This document shows positions 40,914-50,125 of a DNA stretch of 64,000 nt, in pieces. The first letter of the stretch is position 1, and every line of letters begins with the position of its first letter. The notes below the pieces were generated by a model that saw nothing but the letters and a program-made list of their open reading frames with translations, made no database searches and was not told the origin of the DNA. Source of the DNA: UBA2658 sp964617335 (GTDB taxonomy: Bacteria > Bacillota > Clostridia > Oscillospirales > Oscillospiraceae); assembly GCA_964617335.1 (NCBI GenBank), contig CAZTXG010000001.1, positions 124,001 to 188,000 of the forward strand. The letters are read 5' to 3'. Both the position numbers and the translations under genes were made by a program.

Positions 40914-41783
40914 TTATTTCTTACTGAAAAGGTTTGAAAAGAAATTGCCTATGCTCTGGAAAAAGTTCTTGATAGACTCCACAAACTCCCCTGCCTTTTC
41001 CTTGGCTCCGGAAAGCTTCACCAAGGTGTCCTTAATGGACTCCACCTTCTCACGAAGCTGGTCGGTGTCAAGCTTTTCAAGAGAGCGGCAAAGAGACACA
41101 AGCTGGTTTATCTGACTGTCGCTTATGGTGATGTCGTAATCTGCGGCAATCTGCTTAATTTCAGCTATAAGCTCTGCATCTGTCATGTTAACAGTCTGGT
41201 CTAGAATAAGCTTTAGCTCGTTGACAATGGCTACAGCGTCAATGTTTCCGATTTCATCCGCAAGCTCTGCCGTTATAACAAGCTCTTGAGTTCCGGCAAG
41301 TTTTGCAATTTCATCAAGGGGTTCGCCGGTTATGTCCTCATAGGCTTTGTAAATTCCCGTAAGGGCTGCTGTTCCGGATATGCCTGCAATGGGGCTTGTT
41401 ACTATAAGCTTTGCGTCGTCTATGCCCGCTGTTACAAGGGCATTCATATACATTTCCTTGGTACACCAGTTTATGTTGGATACATCAACTTCAAGTCCTT
41501 TTCCAGCTCCTAAAACCTCGATATAAACACAGGAAATTGAGCGTGTGCCGATGACAGAGGAATCAACAAGGCCATCCAGATAGGCCCGTTCCTCAGTGTT
41601 TGTAACGGAAAGCTCCCTAACAGCACCCTGCTCTATACCAAAGGTTTTGTATACACTTGCTTTTTGATCCGCCGTGAGGTCCGCACCTATAACAGCACGG
41701 CTGTCGCCCTCGGATATTGCCATGGCAGAACCAAGTCCCGCAATGAGGCTTAACGCAAGGAAAAATGTTAAAATCTTTTTCAT
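40914..41783 (-). CDS. DUF1002 (YpuA-like) secreted protein
   Basis: 289 residues. Signal peptide 1-23 (K-I-L-T-F-F-L-A-L-S-L-I-A-G-L). The DUF1002 domain covers most of the rest: E-G-D-S-R-A-V-I-G-A-D-L-T, S-C-V-Y-I-E-V-L, V-T-S-P-I-A-G-I-S-G-T-A-A-L-T-G. It ends in an amphipathic Phe-rich helix (S-I-K-N-F-F-Q-S-I-G-N-F-F-S-N). The family is related to B. subtilis YpuA, of unknown function. It probably acts at the cell envelope. Confidence 0.88.
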   Translation of the reverse strand: MKKILTFFLALSLIAGLGSAMAISEGDSRAVIGADLTADQKASVYKTFGIEQGAVRELSVTNTEERAYLDGLVDSSVIGTRSISCVYIEVLGAGKGLEVDVSNINWCTKEMYMNALVTAGIDDAKLIVTSPIAGISGTAALTGIYKAYEDITGEPLDEIAKLAGTQELVITAELADEIGNIDAVAIVNELKLILDQTVNMTDAELIAEIKQIAADYDITISDSQINQLVSLCRSLEKLDTDQLREKVESIKDTLVKLSGAKEKAGEFVESIKNFFQSIGNFFSNLFSKK

Positions 41784-42079
41784 TTTCTCGTCCTTTCAAA
41801 TAATGTAAAGTTTGTGCTGATTTAATTTTAACTTATTGTAAGAAAAAAGTACATCATTTTTGCATATTATTTTAAACGGCTATGATTTCTTAGACGAATT
41901 TTATTATAAAAGGTTTCAATGCCTTTGTATTTTAGTGCGAATTTAGTAAATCCTTATAATATATTCCTCTGAATAATCATTATATTTACACAGTCCGTAA
42001 ATATACAGTTTTTAATTTATAAAAAATTTTTGGCATCGGTTCATTTCAAAAGGCTTTTAAATCAAAGGGGAGATTCATT

Positions 42080-43480
42080 GTGGATAATTTGCTGCATTTT
42101 ATTGGAGATATAAACAGCCGGATAAACCTTTTTGTTTGGGGGCTTCCCATGATGGCCCTTTTAATCGGAGCCGGAATCTACATAAGCATAGGCACGAACT
42201 TTTTGCAATTTAGAAAATTTGCCTATATGCTCAAAAACACTGTGGGGCAGATTTTTAAAAAACATGAGGAAAAAAAAGGTGAGATCAGCCCCTTCCAATC
42301 CCTAACCACCGCCTTAGGCGGCACAGTGGGAACAGGCAATATCGCCGGAGTGGCAGGCGCCATAAGCCTCGGCGGGCCGGGTGCGGTTTTTTGGATGTGG
42401 GTTTCCGCTGCCTTCGGTATGGCTACAAAATATGCCGAGATTGTTCTTGCTCTTAAATTTCGTGAGCGAAATTTTGAGGGTGATTTTGTGGGCGGTCCAA
42501 TGTATTACATTAAAAACGGACTGGGCAAAAGCTGGCGCATCCTCGCCATTTTATTTTCTGTTTTCGGAGCCCTTTCTGCCTTCGGCATAGGAAATATAGC
42601 CCAGGCAAATACCATAGCCTCCGCTGTTTCCACGGCGGTTTCGGCCTTTGTACCTTCAGTTTTGGGTAATGAGTCTCGGATAAACCTTGCCGTTGGCATA
42701 ATATGCTCTATTCTTGCCGCCTCCGTTTTGCTTGGCGGCTTAAAGCGCATAGGCAAGGTTACGGAAAAGCTTATTCCCCTTATGAGCCTTTTGTATATAT
42801 CCTTTTCCCTTGTTGTTATTTTAACCCATTATGACAGCCTTGGAAAGGTTTTTTCCATAATAATTTCCGGAGCTTTAAACCCGCGGGCTGCCTTGGGAGG
42901 CGCTGCCGGCATTGGTATAAGTCAGGCTATGAAACTAGGGGTGGGACGGGGTATTTTTTCAAATGAGGCAGGCCTTGGCTCCGCTCCTATTGCCCATGCT
43001 TCAAGCAGTGAAAAAAGTCCCGTAAAGCAAGGGCTTTATGGGATTTTTGAGGTGTTTTTCGATACAATTGTGGTCTGCACCCTAACTGCTTTGGCAATCT
43101 TGTCCAGCGATGCTTATATTTCCTATGGAAACGCCGCCGGAGCAGAGCTTACCATATCGGCCTTCGCAACGGCCTTCGGAGCAAAAACGGCAGGGCTAAT
43201 TATTGCGGGCGGCATAATGTTTTTTGCTTTTTCCTCCATACTAAGCTGGTCACTTTACGGAATGCGCTGCGCCGAATTTCTTTTCGGCAGCAGAGTAAAC
43301 AAGGCCTATCTTATAGTGTTCATACTTATGATTACCGCCGGAGCAAGTATGGAGCTGTCTTTAGTCTGGGATATATCCGATACCCTAAACGGCCTTATGG
43401 CAATTCCAAACCTCATAGCTGTTTTGGGACTTTCCGGCCTTGTCTTTTCCGAGACAAGGAGGTATTTTAAAAAGAAATAA
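42080..43480 (+). CDS. sodium:alanine/glycine symporter (AGCS family)
   Basis: 466 residues from a GTG behind AAAGGGGAGA. About ten helices. Family signatures: G-G-T-V-G-T-G-N-I-A-G-V-A-G-A-I, G-G-P-G-A-V-F-W-M-W, and G-V-G-R-G-I-F-S-N-E-A-G-L-G-S-A-P. It imports alanine or glycine with sodium, fitting the Na+-type V-ATPase further on. Bases 41784-42079 upstream are AT-rich with a TATAAT at 41955-41960 and no recognised riboswitch. Confidence 0.95.
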   Translation: MDNLLHFIGDINSRINLFVWGLPMMALLIGAGIYISIGTNFLQFRKFAYMLKNTVGQIFKKHEEKKGEISPFQSLTTALGGTVGTGNIAGVAGAISLGGPGAVFWMWVSAAFGMATKYAEIVLALKFRERNFEGDFVGGPMYYIKNGLGKSWRILAILFSVFGALSAFGIGNIAQANTIASAVSTAVSAFVPSVLGNESRINLAVGIICSILAASVLLGGLKRIGKVTEKLIPLMSLLYISFSLVVILTHYDSLGKVFSIIISGALNPRAALGGAAGIGISQAMKLGVGRGIFSNEAGLGSAPIAHASSSEKSPVKQGLYGIFEVFFDTIVVCTLTALAILSSDAYISYGNAAGAELTISAFATAFGAKTAGLIIAGGIMFFAFSSILSWSLYGMRCAEFLFGSRVNKAYLIVFILMITAGASMELSLVWDISDTLNGLMAIPNLIAVLGLSGLVFSETRRYFKKK

Positions 43481-43536
43481 ACGGGGTTTTGACCTTTGTT
43501 AAATGTGCAAGCTCCACAATAGCTAAACACAATTGC

Positions 43537-43560
43537 AAACAGGTTTTTATGTCTGTTTTT
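43537..43560 (+). terminator. possible weak terminator of the symporter gene
   Basis: AAACAG (43537-43542) and CTGTTT (43553-43558) followed by TTC; short AT-rich stem. Confidence 0.35.
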
Positions 43561-43589
43561 CATAATATGCGCCGTTGGCAGGCCCTTTT

Positions 43590-43632
43590 TAATAAAAAGA
43601 AAGGCGAGGCAGCTTTCACCGCTCCCGCCTTT
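43590..43632 (-). terminator. terminator of rplJ-rplL
   Basis: AAAGGCG (43600-43606) and CGCCTTT (43626-43632) with partial inner pairing; leftward it is followed by CTTTTTATT. Confidence 0.75.
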
Positions 43633-43651
43633 AAACTTTTTATAGAAAGTC

Positions 43652-44026
43652 TTACTTAAGCTCGACCTTTGCGCCGACTGCTTCAAGCTTTGCCTTAAGC
43701 TCTTCGGCCTCATCCTTGCTGATGCCTTCCTTAATCTTTGCGGGAACGCCTTCAACAAGAGCCTTTGCTTCGGCAAGACCAAGACCGGTGATGCTGCGGA
43801 CTTCCTTGATAACCTTAATCTTTTCTGCGCCGAATTCGGTCATAACAACGTCAAACTCGGTCTTTTCTTCTGCTGCTTCTGCTGCTGCGCCGCCTGCTGC
43901 GGGTGCTGCCGCTGCTGCTGCGGATACACCGAATTCATCCTCAAGAGCATGTACAAGCTCTGCAAGCTCAAGCACTGTCAGTGCCTTGACTTCTTCAATA
44001 AGAGCGGTTACTTTTTCGCTGGCCAT
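43652..44026 (-). CDS. rplL: 50S ribosomal protein L7/L12
   Basis: 124 residues behind AGGAGGATATTTATT. N-terminal dimerisation domain (V-L-E-L-A-E-L-V-H-A-L-E-D-E-F-G-V), Ala-rich hinge, and the C-terminal factor-binding domain (K-I-K-V-I-K-E-V-R-S-I-T-G-L-G-L-A-E-A-K). It forms the L12 stalk that recruits translation GTPases. Second gene of the rplJ operon. Confidence 0.98.
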   Translation of the reverse strand: MASEKVTALIEEVKALTVLELAELVHALEDEFGVSAAAAAAPAAGGAAAEAAEEKTEFDVVMTEFGAEKIKVIKEVRSITGLGLAEAKALVEGVPAKIKEGISKDEAEELKAKLEAVGAKVELK

Positions 44027-44069
44027 AATAAATATCCTCCTAATAAATCAGTTAATGTCTCCGCGGGAA

Positions 44070-44597
44070 TTACTCTGCCGCGGGCTCGGCGGCCGCACCG
44101 CCCTTTTGTTCTAGAATCTGGCCGAGAACAACAGCCAGGCTGCTGATGGGAGCAAGCATTGTTCCAAGAACCTTTGCATACAAAGCATCCTTGGAGGGAA
44201 GGGCGGATATCTCGCTGATTTCAGCTAGGGAGAGGACTCTGCCGTCCATGTATCCGGCCTTGATGTTGAACTTGTCGGCACCCATTTTCTTTGCAAACTC
44301 GCTTATGACGCGGAAGGGTGCAATGGGGTCGCCCGTGCTTGTGGCAAGAGAGGTCGTTCCTTTAAGGATGGGCTCGATTTCGGGAAGTCCAACCTCGGCT
44401 ATAGCCCTGCGGCAGTAGGTATTCTTTATAACCGTGTAATCAACCTCGCTTTTGCGCAGCTCGCTGCGAAGAGCCGTGTCCTGAGCAACGTTTATGCCCT
44501 TGTAGTCAACAAAGACACCGGAGCCGGAAGCCTTTATTCTCTCCACCAGTTCTGCGACTAATGCCTTCTTTTCACTGAGAACCTTTTCGTTTGGCAT
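44070..44597 (-). CDS. rplJ: 50S ribosomal protein L10
   Basis: 175 residues from M-P-N-E-K-V-L-S-E-K-K, with GGAGGTGAAATC just before the ATG. An open frame extends 55 codons further up, but that stretch is the L10 leader RNA and not protein. Conserved: V-F-V-D-Y-K-G-I-N-V-A-Q-D and L-R-K-S-E-V-D-Y-T-V-I-K-N-T. It anchors L12 dimers. The rplK-rplA pair that normally precedes it, and rpoB that normally follows, are absent here. Confidence 0.97.
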   Translation of the reverse strand: MPNEKVLSEKKALVAELVERIKASGSGVFVDYKGINVAQDTALRSELRKSEVDYTVIKNTYCRRAIAEVGLPEIEPILKGTTSLATSTGDPIAPFRVISEFAKKMGADKFNIKAGYMDGRVLSLAEISEISALPSKDALYAKVLGTMLAPISSLAVVLGQILEQKGGAAAEPAAE

Positions 44598-44681
44598 GAT
44601 TTCACCTCCGTTGTATACTATCCCTTGGGCGGATATTATACGAATTGAATGTGTACCGAAGGCCCTATTGCCAACGGTATA

Positions 44682-44812
44682 GAAGCGCTCAAAAAAATAA
44701 GCCCCTGCACATAAAAGCACAAGGACGTAAAAAGCTGCTAAATAATAAAAATTAGAAGCCATCCTCGGCAGGGTTTATGGATATAATCCACCTGCTGTCT
44801 TTGGAGCGCTTC
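44682..44812 (-). promoter_or_regulatory. L10 (rplJ) leader RNA with attenuator
   Basis: The conserved core CCAAAGACAGCAGGTGG (near 44788-44804) and CCTGCCGAGG (near 44763-44772) mark the L10-binding leader. The closing stem pairs GAAGCGCTC (44804-44812) with GAGCGCTTC (44682-44690). A GU-rich hairpin at 44701-44726 followed by TTATTTTTTT (44691-44700) is the attenuator. L10-L12 binding would cause early termination, the known feedback of this family. Confidence 0.88.
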
Positions 44813-44815
44813 ATG

Positions 44816-44844
44816 ATATTATCATTAAACCCAAGGCTTGTCAA
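44816..44844 (-). promoter_or_regulatory. promoter of rplJ-rplL
   Basis: TTGACA (44839-44844), 17 bp, TAATAT (44816-44821) on the minus strand; the transcript would begin at the L10 leader. Confidence 0.85.
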
Positions 44845-44911
44845 GGCGTTTTTCTAAATTTTAGCCTTAAGGGGACAGGCTGTAAATCTGCCCCCTTAAA
44901 TTTCATTACAC

Positions 44912-47134
44912 TTAGCCTAGTCTTTGTAAAATTGCCGCAAGCTGAGCCCTTGTTGCCTGCCCTTTTGGGGATAAAACGTTTTGGCTAAGACCGTTTATAA
45001 TGCCCTTTTCATAGGCCCAGCTCATGGAAGCTCCTGCCCATGGAGAAACTTCTTCCGCATCTATAAAATCTGCAAGGCTTTTTTCCGATAATGGCTGTCC
45101 CTTATATCTGTGCAAGATAACCGCAAGCTCCTCACGGGTTACGGGAGAATCAGGGTTAAACACTTCGCCATAGCCTAAGACTATGCCCTTGGAGCTTGCC
45201 CAATACACAGCCTCGGAATACCAGCTTCCTTCCTTAACGTCAGAAAAAGCCAGACCCTGACCCTCGGCAGCCGGAAGCCCCTCCATCCTGTGCAAAACCG
45301 TTACAACCATGGCACGGCTCATGAGAGTATCCGGCGAGAATTCCCCACCTGCCGTTCCAGTCATAAGCCCTTTTTCACTTACATATTCAACAGCTTCGTA
45401 ATACCAGCTGTTTTCTGATACGTCATCATAGCGGCCTGGTCTTGTGACCGTAACCGGAATGACAACAGTTTTTTCCCCTGCTGTAACCCTTATGCTGCCC
45501 TCGGCACTTTTTTCTCCCGCTGTGAAAACTCCTTCGGAGTTTATGCTGCCAATTTCCCCTTGAACCGACCACTGAAAGCAGCTGTCTTGAGATATTAGGT
45601 AGACGTAGTTATCCATAGCCTCGGCCATTAGGTCTGTTTTTGTCCCGCTTTTCACAGAAAGGCTTGTTACAGCGCTGCTTGTCCCCTGATGGAAAACCCG
45701 AAGAATATCCGGAGTTTTAACTACATTAACCTGAATTGCCGCACTTTTAAGTCCCTCGCCTGCGGCTGTTATTGTGCCCACACCTTCGCCGGAGGCTGTG
45801 AAGGTGCCGTCGGGTAAAATGCTGCCAAAGCCTTCTGTGACAGCCAAAGAAACAGGGGTTTCAAGCTGGGCGCTATAGCCGTTTTCATCAGCGGCTTTAA
45901 GGGTGAAGCTTGTCTTTGCCCCTGCCATCATATGGGCGGAAAGGGGATAAAGGGCAAGAGAATCTGCAACTCCTGTGGGCTTTTCCTCTGTCATAAGCAT
46001 TATGTAGTTTGTAACAGAGCGCTGATAGCCGTCCGAGGGATTGTTTATCTGTGAGGCCGAGCTGTCCCCAAGATAAATGGCGTTAAGGCTTGTGGAGCCT
46101 CCTCCGTCCATTATAGTTGCTTCAACACAGCCTAATTCTATCATACGTTCTGCCAGCTGATTCATGCTGACACCAACGCTGTAGCCCGGCTGTCTGCCGT
46201 CCATAGTGTAGAAAACCAGTGAACCGTCTGCCTTTTGCCCCACGGCAGTGCGGGGAGCGCTTCCTGCAGGAAGGGATGAGTCTATAACACCGCCTGTTAC
46301 AAGCTTATATAAAGAGCCTATTGCATATGTAACCTTTGCCCAGTCCTGTGGTGCTGAAACATTAACTGTTAGCGTATCCCCTGCTTCAAGCTCCTTTAAA
46401 ACTTCGGCTCCTACACTTGAGTCAGACACGCTTAAAACCGTTTTGCCCTCGGGAATTGTAACAGAACCGGCATCGCTTAAAACCTCCTCCACGGTTAGGG
46501 TTTGGGAGGAATTTAGCCTAAGGTCGCCGCTTATAGAGCAGATAAGCTCTGTCCCCTTGCCGCTAACCTTAGTCTTCTGAGCATAGCTGTCGGTGAAAAG
46601 GGCCGTTACACCCTCTGTGCGTGTTTTGTTAATAGAGCTTAGGGAAAGGCTTTCCCCATTTATATCAAGGCTCATCATCAAAGAGGGCTTTCCGAAAACG
46701 GCGCTGCCGTCTTCAAAAAATCCTACACCGTAATGTCCGGCATCCGAGGAGAGCAAAATCCCGTTTTCAATAAGTATGCCCAGAGGTTCATAGTTTGCCA
46801 TCACATAGTAGTCACCGTTTATTCCGGCTATAACGTGCTTGCCCTGGTTTTCCAAAAGCTTTGCCATAGATGAAAAGCTTCCGTAGTTACATACCTTGGA
46901 GCCGGAGACAACCACAGGCCGCACCTTTGAATTTTGGGAATATTCTATGTAGTTTTCCGTCCGATAGTCCGAGCCTGTCCAGTATACCCCTTGGGAAAGC
47001 TCCATTCCGCTGCCCAAAAAAGTTTCGTATCCGCTTATAATTTCCCCAAGGGCAGCAGCTAAGGCTCCGCCTGCCAAAGAAAGACATAAAGCAAGGGCAA
47101 GGGCGGCCACACGTCTCGGTTTTCCACTAGTCAT
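44912..47134 (-). CDS. SLH-anchored phosphodiester glycosidase (NAGPA-like)
   Basis: 740 residues behind AAAGGAAGC. Signal peptide 1-27. The phosphodiester glycosidase domain shows I-A-G-I-N-G-D-Y-Y, R-T-A-V-G-Q-K-A-D-G-S-L-V-F-Y and I-M-D-G-G-G-S-T-S-L (to about 380). A bacterial Ig-like/beta region follows (about 390-565), then three SLH domains (F-S-P-D-T-L-M-S-R-A, F-N-P-D-S-P-V-T-R-E, L-S-P-K-G-Q-A-T-R-A) at the end. It probably removes N-acetylglucosamine phosphodiester caps from surface polymers while bound to the wall. Single gene. Confidence 0.9.
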   Translation of the reverse strand: MTSGKPRRVAALALALCLSLAGGALAAALGEIISGYETFLGSGMELSQGVYWTGSDYRTENYIEYSQNSKVRPVVVSGSKVCNYGSFSSMAKLLENQGKHVIAGINGDYYVMANYEPLGILIENGILLSSDAGHYGVGFFEDGSAVFGKPSLMMSLDINGESLSLSSINKTRTEGVTALFTDSYAQKTKVSGKGTELICSISGDLRLNSSQTLTVEEVLSDAGSVTIPEGKTVLSVSDSSVGAEVLKELEAGDTLTVNVSAPQDWAKVTYAIGSLYKLVTGGVIDSSLPAGSAPRTAVGQKADGSLVFYTMDGRQPGYSVGVSMNQLAERMIELGCVEATIMDGGGSTSLNAIYLGDSSASQINNPSDGYQRSVTNYIMLMTEEKPTGVADSLALYPLSAHMMAGAKTSFTLKAADENGYSAQLETPVSLAVTEGFGSILPDGTFTASGEGVGTITAAGEGLKSAAIQVNVVKTPDILRVFHQGTSSAVTSLSVKSGTKTDLMAEAMDNYVYLISQDSCFQWSVQGEIGSINSEGVFTAGEKSAEGSIRVTAGEKTVVIPVTVTRPGRYDDVSENSWYYEAVEYVSEKGLMTGTAGGEFSPDTLMSRAMVVTVLHRMEGLPAAEGQGLAFSDVKEGSWYSEAVYWASSKGIVLGYGEVFNPDSPVTREELAVILHRYKGQPLSEKSLADFIDAEEVSPWAGASMSWAYEKGIINGLSQNVLSPKGQATRAQLAAILQRLG

Positions 47135-47271
47135 ATTTGCTTCCTTTCTGATTAAGGTTCAAGTCTCTGATTTGCTTGGGATAAAAAGATGTCTTTATTT
47201 TATCAGTTTTTATTTTATCACGCAATTGCATACTTTTTGCGTCTATTTAGAGAGTTTAGAAAAGTTTTCCT

Positions 47272-47322
47272 AAAAAAATACAACCAGCAGAATGGTGCGA
47301 CAAGCCATTCCGCCGGTTGTAT
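47272..47322 (-). terminator. strong terminator downstream of the two-component/UDG operon
   Basis: 18-bp arms (47278-47295 and 47305-47322) with two G-U pairs and a 9-base loop; leftward it continues into seven T. The 170 bases between it and the UDG gene hold no gene. Confidence 0.88.
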
Positions 47323-47494
47323 TATGGGATGAGGAGAAAACGAAAAAAGTTCACTGTCTCTTGCATCTTTATAATACCAATAAGATGTTACAGAAAAAAC
47401 ATCATTCATATTTCAAAACTATTAAGTTAAAAATAAATTTGCATTTAATCCTCATTTTTTATTTTTATCTTAGAAAAAAATGGTTTTAACTCTA

Positions 47495-48055
47495 TCAGCT
47501 ATAAATTTCCGGACAAACTTCCCCTATCTTTTTTTCCAAAGATTTTAAGTCCAAAAATGCCTCGGGCCGCCTTGAGGGGTCCCGCAGCAGGGCGGAAGGA
47601 TGGTAGGTAGCCATCATCCAAACGCCGTTTCTCTCTGTCCAGCTGCCGTGGTCTTTTGTAATCTTAAAGTCCTCGCTTATGATGCTCATGGCCGAAACCC
47701 TGCCAAGGCAGACAATAATCTTTGGCGATATAATTTTCGTCTGGGCACGCAGCCAAGGCAGGCAGGCCTCCTTTTCAATAGAGAGTGGGTCACGGTTGCC
47801 GGGAGGGCGGCACTTCACCATGTTTGCTATATAAAGGCGGCTTCGGTCAAGATAAATTATTTCAAGCATTTTATCAAGCAATTTCCCCGCAGGGCCAACA
47901 AAGGGAAGACCCCTTAAGTCCTCCTGCTCCCCGGGGCCTTCGCCTATTAACATAATTTTAGCTTCAGGGTTTCCGTCACCAAAAACCACATTGTTTCGTG
48001 TGTCAGCCAAAGCGCAGTTTTTGCAGGCGGCGCAAGACTCATAAAGCTCTTTCAT
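47495..48055 (-). CDS. uracil-DNA glycosylase, family 4 type
   Basis: 186 residues from the ATG at 48055 (a TTG two codons earlier is possible). The family 4 [4Fe-4S] cysteines appear as C-A-A-C-K-N-C at the start and K-C-R-P-P-G-N-R-D-P / K-E-A-C-L-P-W in the middle. Active-site motifs: G-E-G-P-G-E-Q-E-D and H-P-S-A-L-L-R-D. It removes uracil from DNA. It ends the operon with the two-component system. Confidence 0.93.
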   Translation of the reverse strand: MKELYESCAACKNCALADTRNNVVFGDGNPEAKIMLIGEGPGEQEDLRGLPFVGPAGKLLDKMLEIIYLDRSRLYIANMVKCRPPGNRDPLSIEKEACLPWLRAQTKIISPKIIVCLGRVSAMSIISEDFKITKDHGSWTERNGVWMMATYHPSALLRDPSRRPEAFLDLKSLEKKIGEVCPEIYS

Positions 48056-48077
48056 ATCCAAAAATCATCCCGCCTTT

Positions 48078-49406
48078 CTATTGTTCCGCCGCTGTATGCT
48101 TAATCGGCAGATGCATGGTAATCCTTGTTCCAAAGCTCTCATGGCTCAAAACGTCGAAATAGCCCTCGTGCCTGTCAATTATCCATTCGGCAATGGAAAG
48201 ACCAAGGCCCGTGCCGCCCTTTTCCCTCCCTCTTGCAGGGTCAGAGCGATAAAATCTGTCGAACATCTTCGGCATATCCTCAAAGCTTATGCCAATGCCG
48301 CTATCTTGCACTATAAGGCAGGGATAGCCCATATCGTCCCTTTTTGCCTTAAGCTTTATGCTGCCCCCTGAAGGAGTGTATTTTCTTGCATTATCCGCCA
48401 AAATTCTTAAAGCCTGCTTTAAAAGGGCAATGTCCCCAAAGACCTGTATGTTTTCCTCGGCTTCAAGCTCCCAAAGATGGTCCCGGTCAATCATCATAAA
48501 TTCCTGTGCCACTTCCTTTGCCAAATCAGAAAGGTCGAAGCTTTCAAGCTTTAAGGCAGTCCTTCCGCTGTCGCCTCTTGCAAGAAACAAAAGCTGCTCC
48601 ACAAGACGGTTCATATGCTCTGTTTCACTTTTTATGGCGAAAATGGACTCTGCCAGTATTTTTTCGTCGTCCTTGCCCCAGCGGTCAAGCATATCCGTAT
48701 AGCCTTTTATAACGGCAATAGGCGTTCTAAGCTCGTGGGAGGCATCAGATACAAATCGGATCTGCTGGTCAGAGCTTTTTCTCGCCCGTAAAAGCAGGCT
48801 GTTTATAGCATTTTCAAGTCCCTTTAAGTCCTCGTCATTGGTTTCAAGCTGGGTGTCCGGCAGATCGGGCTTTAAGCTGTCTATGGCGCTTTCCAAATTG
48901 TGTATCCTGCTGCTGTCATAGGCGCCCTGAGAAGCTCCCTCACCCTCGGCAGGGCGGCTGTCCTCCTCTGATAAAATCTGGGCACTTCTCGCAAGATTAT
49001 AAAGGGGGGAAAGCTGCTTTTTTATATTATAGTTGGCGCTTATGGCGGAAAGGCGCAGCACAATAAAATTCAGCACTCCGGAAGCAAAAACCAGCACAAG
49101 GACAGTGTAAAAAAGTCTTGTGATATCTATAACCTTTGTAAGGCCCTTTTGGTTCATAATGGTATAGCGGACTATGGGTATAATGCCTTTTTCCGGCAGG
49201 GCAAGGGAAAAGGAGCGCTCTATGGTCTTAAAAAGTAAAAAGGGGTTTTTTATACCTGTAAATTCGCTGTCATTTATATAGCAAAAGCCCAAAATTACTA
49301 GGAGCAGAGCAAAAAAACCTGTGAAAAACTGGGCTGTCTCCACCCTGTTTTTTGTAAGCCTTTGAAGTTTTTTCGTAGTTGAGCTGGCACTTCGCTTCTT
49401 TTTCAT
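48078..49406 (-). CDS. sensor histidine kinase
   Basis: 442 residues. Two transmembrane helices (about 26-44 and 97-118) enclose an extracellular loop of 50 residues. A HAMP-like/linker region is followed by the HisKA domain with phospho-acceptor His224 in S-D-A-S-H-E-L-R-T-P, and the ATPase domain with D-N-A-R-K-Y-T-P, Q-D-S-G-I-G-I and G-G-T-G-L-G-L-S-I. Its start overlaps the response regulator stop (ATGA). Signal unknown. Confidence 0.94.
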   Translation of the reverse strand: MKKKRSASSTTKKLQRLTKNRVETAQFFTGFFALLLVILGFCYINDSEFTGIKNPFLLFKTIERSFSLALPEKGIIPIVRYTIMNQKGLTKVIDITRLFYTVLVLVFASGVLNFIVLRLSAISANYNIKKQLSPLYNLARSAQILSEEDSRPAEGEGASQGAYDSSRIHNLESAIDSLKPDLPDTQLETNDEDLKGLENAINSLLLRARKSSDQQIRFVSDASHELRTPIAVIKGYTDMLDRWGKDDEKILAESIFAIKSETEHMNRLVEQLLFLARGDSGRTALKLESFDLSDLAKEVAQEFMMIDRDHLWELEAEENIQVFGDIALLKQALRILADNARKYTPSGGSIKLKAKRDDMGYPCLIVQDSGIGISFEDMPKMFDRFYRSDPARGREKGGTGLGLSIAEWIIDRHEGYFDVLSHESFGTRITMHLPIKHTAAEQ

Positions 49407-50095
49407 TGGCCCTCATCCTTTATCACATAGCCAACTCCCCGAACGGTGCTTATTAGGCTAAGACCGTAAACATCATCTATCTTACTGCGAAGATATCGTA
49501 CATATACGTCAACCACATTTGTTTCACCCATATAGTCATAGCCCCAGACCCGCTCGATAATGGTGTCTCGGGATAAAACAATGTTTTTATTCATAAGCAT
49601 AAGCTCCAAAAGGGCAAACTCACGTTTTGTAAGCTCTATGCCCTCGCCCTTATAGCTAACAGTGTGGGCGTAAATATCAAGCTTTAAATCCCCCCACTCC
49701 AAAATTCGGCTTGTAGCACCCGCCTCCGAGCGCTGTCTTTTCCTTAGGATTACACGGATTCTTGCCAAAAGCTCCTCAATGGCAAAAGGCTTTGTAACAT
49801 AGTCGTCAGCGCCTAGGTCAAGACCTGAAACCTTGTCCATAACAGCGTCTCTGGCGGTAAGCATAATAACAGGCACATCAGAGCTTTTTCTAAGTCTGCG
49901 CATAAGCTCAAGACCGCTCATCCCCGGCAGCATAAGGTCTAAAAGAATCAGGTCAAACCCACCGTCGAGAGCAAGGGAAAGCCCCTCACGCCCGTCGGTG
50001 GATTTTTTCACTTCGTATCCCTCATGGATAAGCTCCAGCTCAAGAAAGCGGGCAATTTTTTCTTCGTCCTCAACTATAAGGATGTTTTCTTTCAT
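49403..50095 (-). CDS. OmpR/PhoB-family response regulator
   Basis: 230 residues. Receiver domain with phospho-acceptor Asp53 (L-L-D-L-M-L-P-G-M), V-E-D-E-E at the start and K-P-F near 104. C-terminal winged helix (L-T-K-R-E-F-A-L-L-E-L-M and T-N-V-V-D-V-Y-V-R-Y-L-R-S-K). Partner of the following kinase. Direct repeats upstream of the operon (50763-50784) suit its family, so autoregulation is likely. Confidence 0.95.
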   Translation of the reverse strand: MKENILIVEDEEKIARFLELELIHEGYEVKKSTDGREGLSLALDGGFDLILLDLMLPGMSGLELMRRLRKSSDVPVIMLTARDAVMDKVSGLDLGADDYVTKPFAIEELLARIRVILRKRQRSEAGATSRILEWGDLKLDIYAHTVSYKGEGIELTKREFALLELMLMNKNIVLSRDTIIERVWGYDYMGETNVVDVYVRYLRSKIDDVYGLSLISTVRGVGYVIKDEGQ

Positions 50096-50125
50096 TTCGC
50101 TTCCTCCGCTGCCGAAAATGTTTTT

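Noticed and set aside
41784..42079. glycine riboswitch before the alanine/glycine symporter
   Set aside because: AT-rich sequence without the conserved GGAGA/aptamer cores.
44598..44762. 55-codon N-terminal extension of L10
   Set aside because: The stretch is the conserved L10 leader with its attenuator; the true start has a strong ribosome site.
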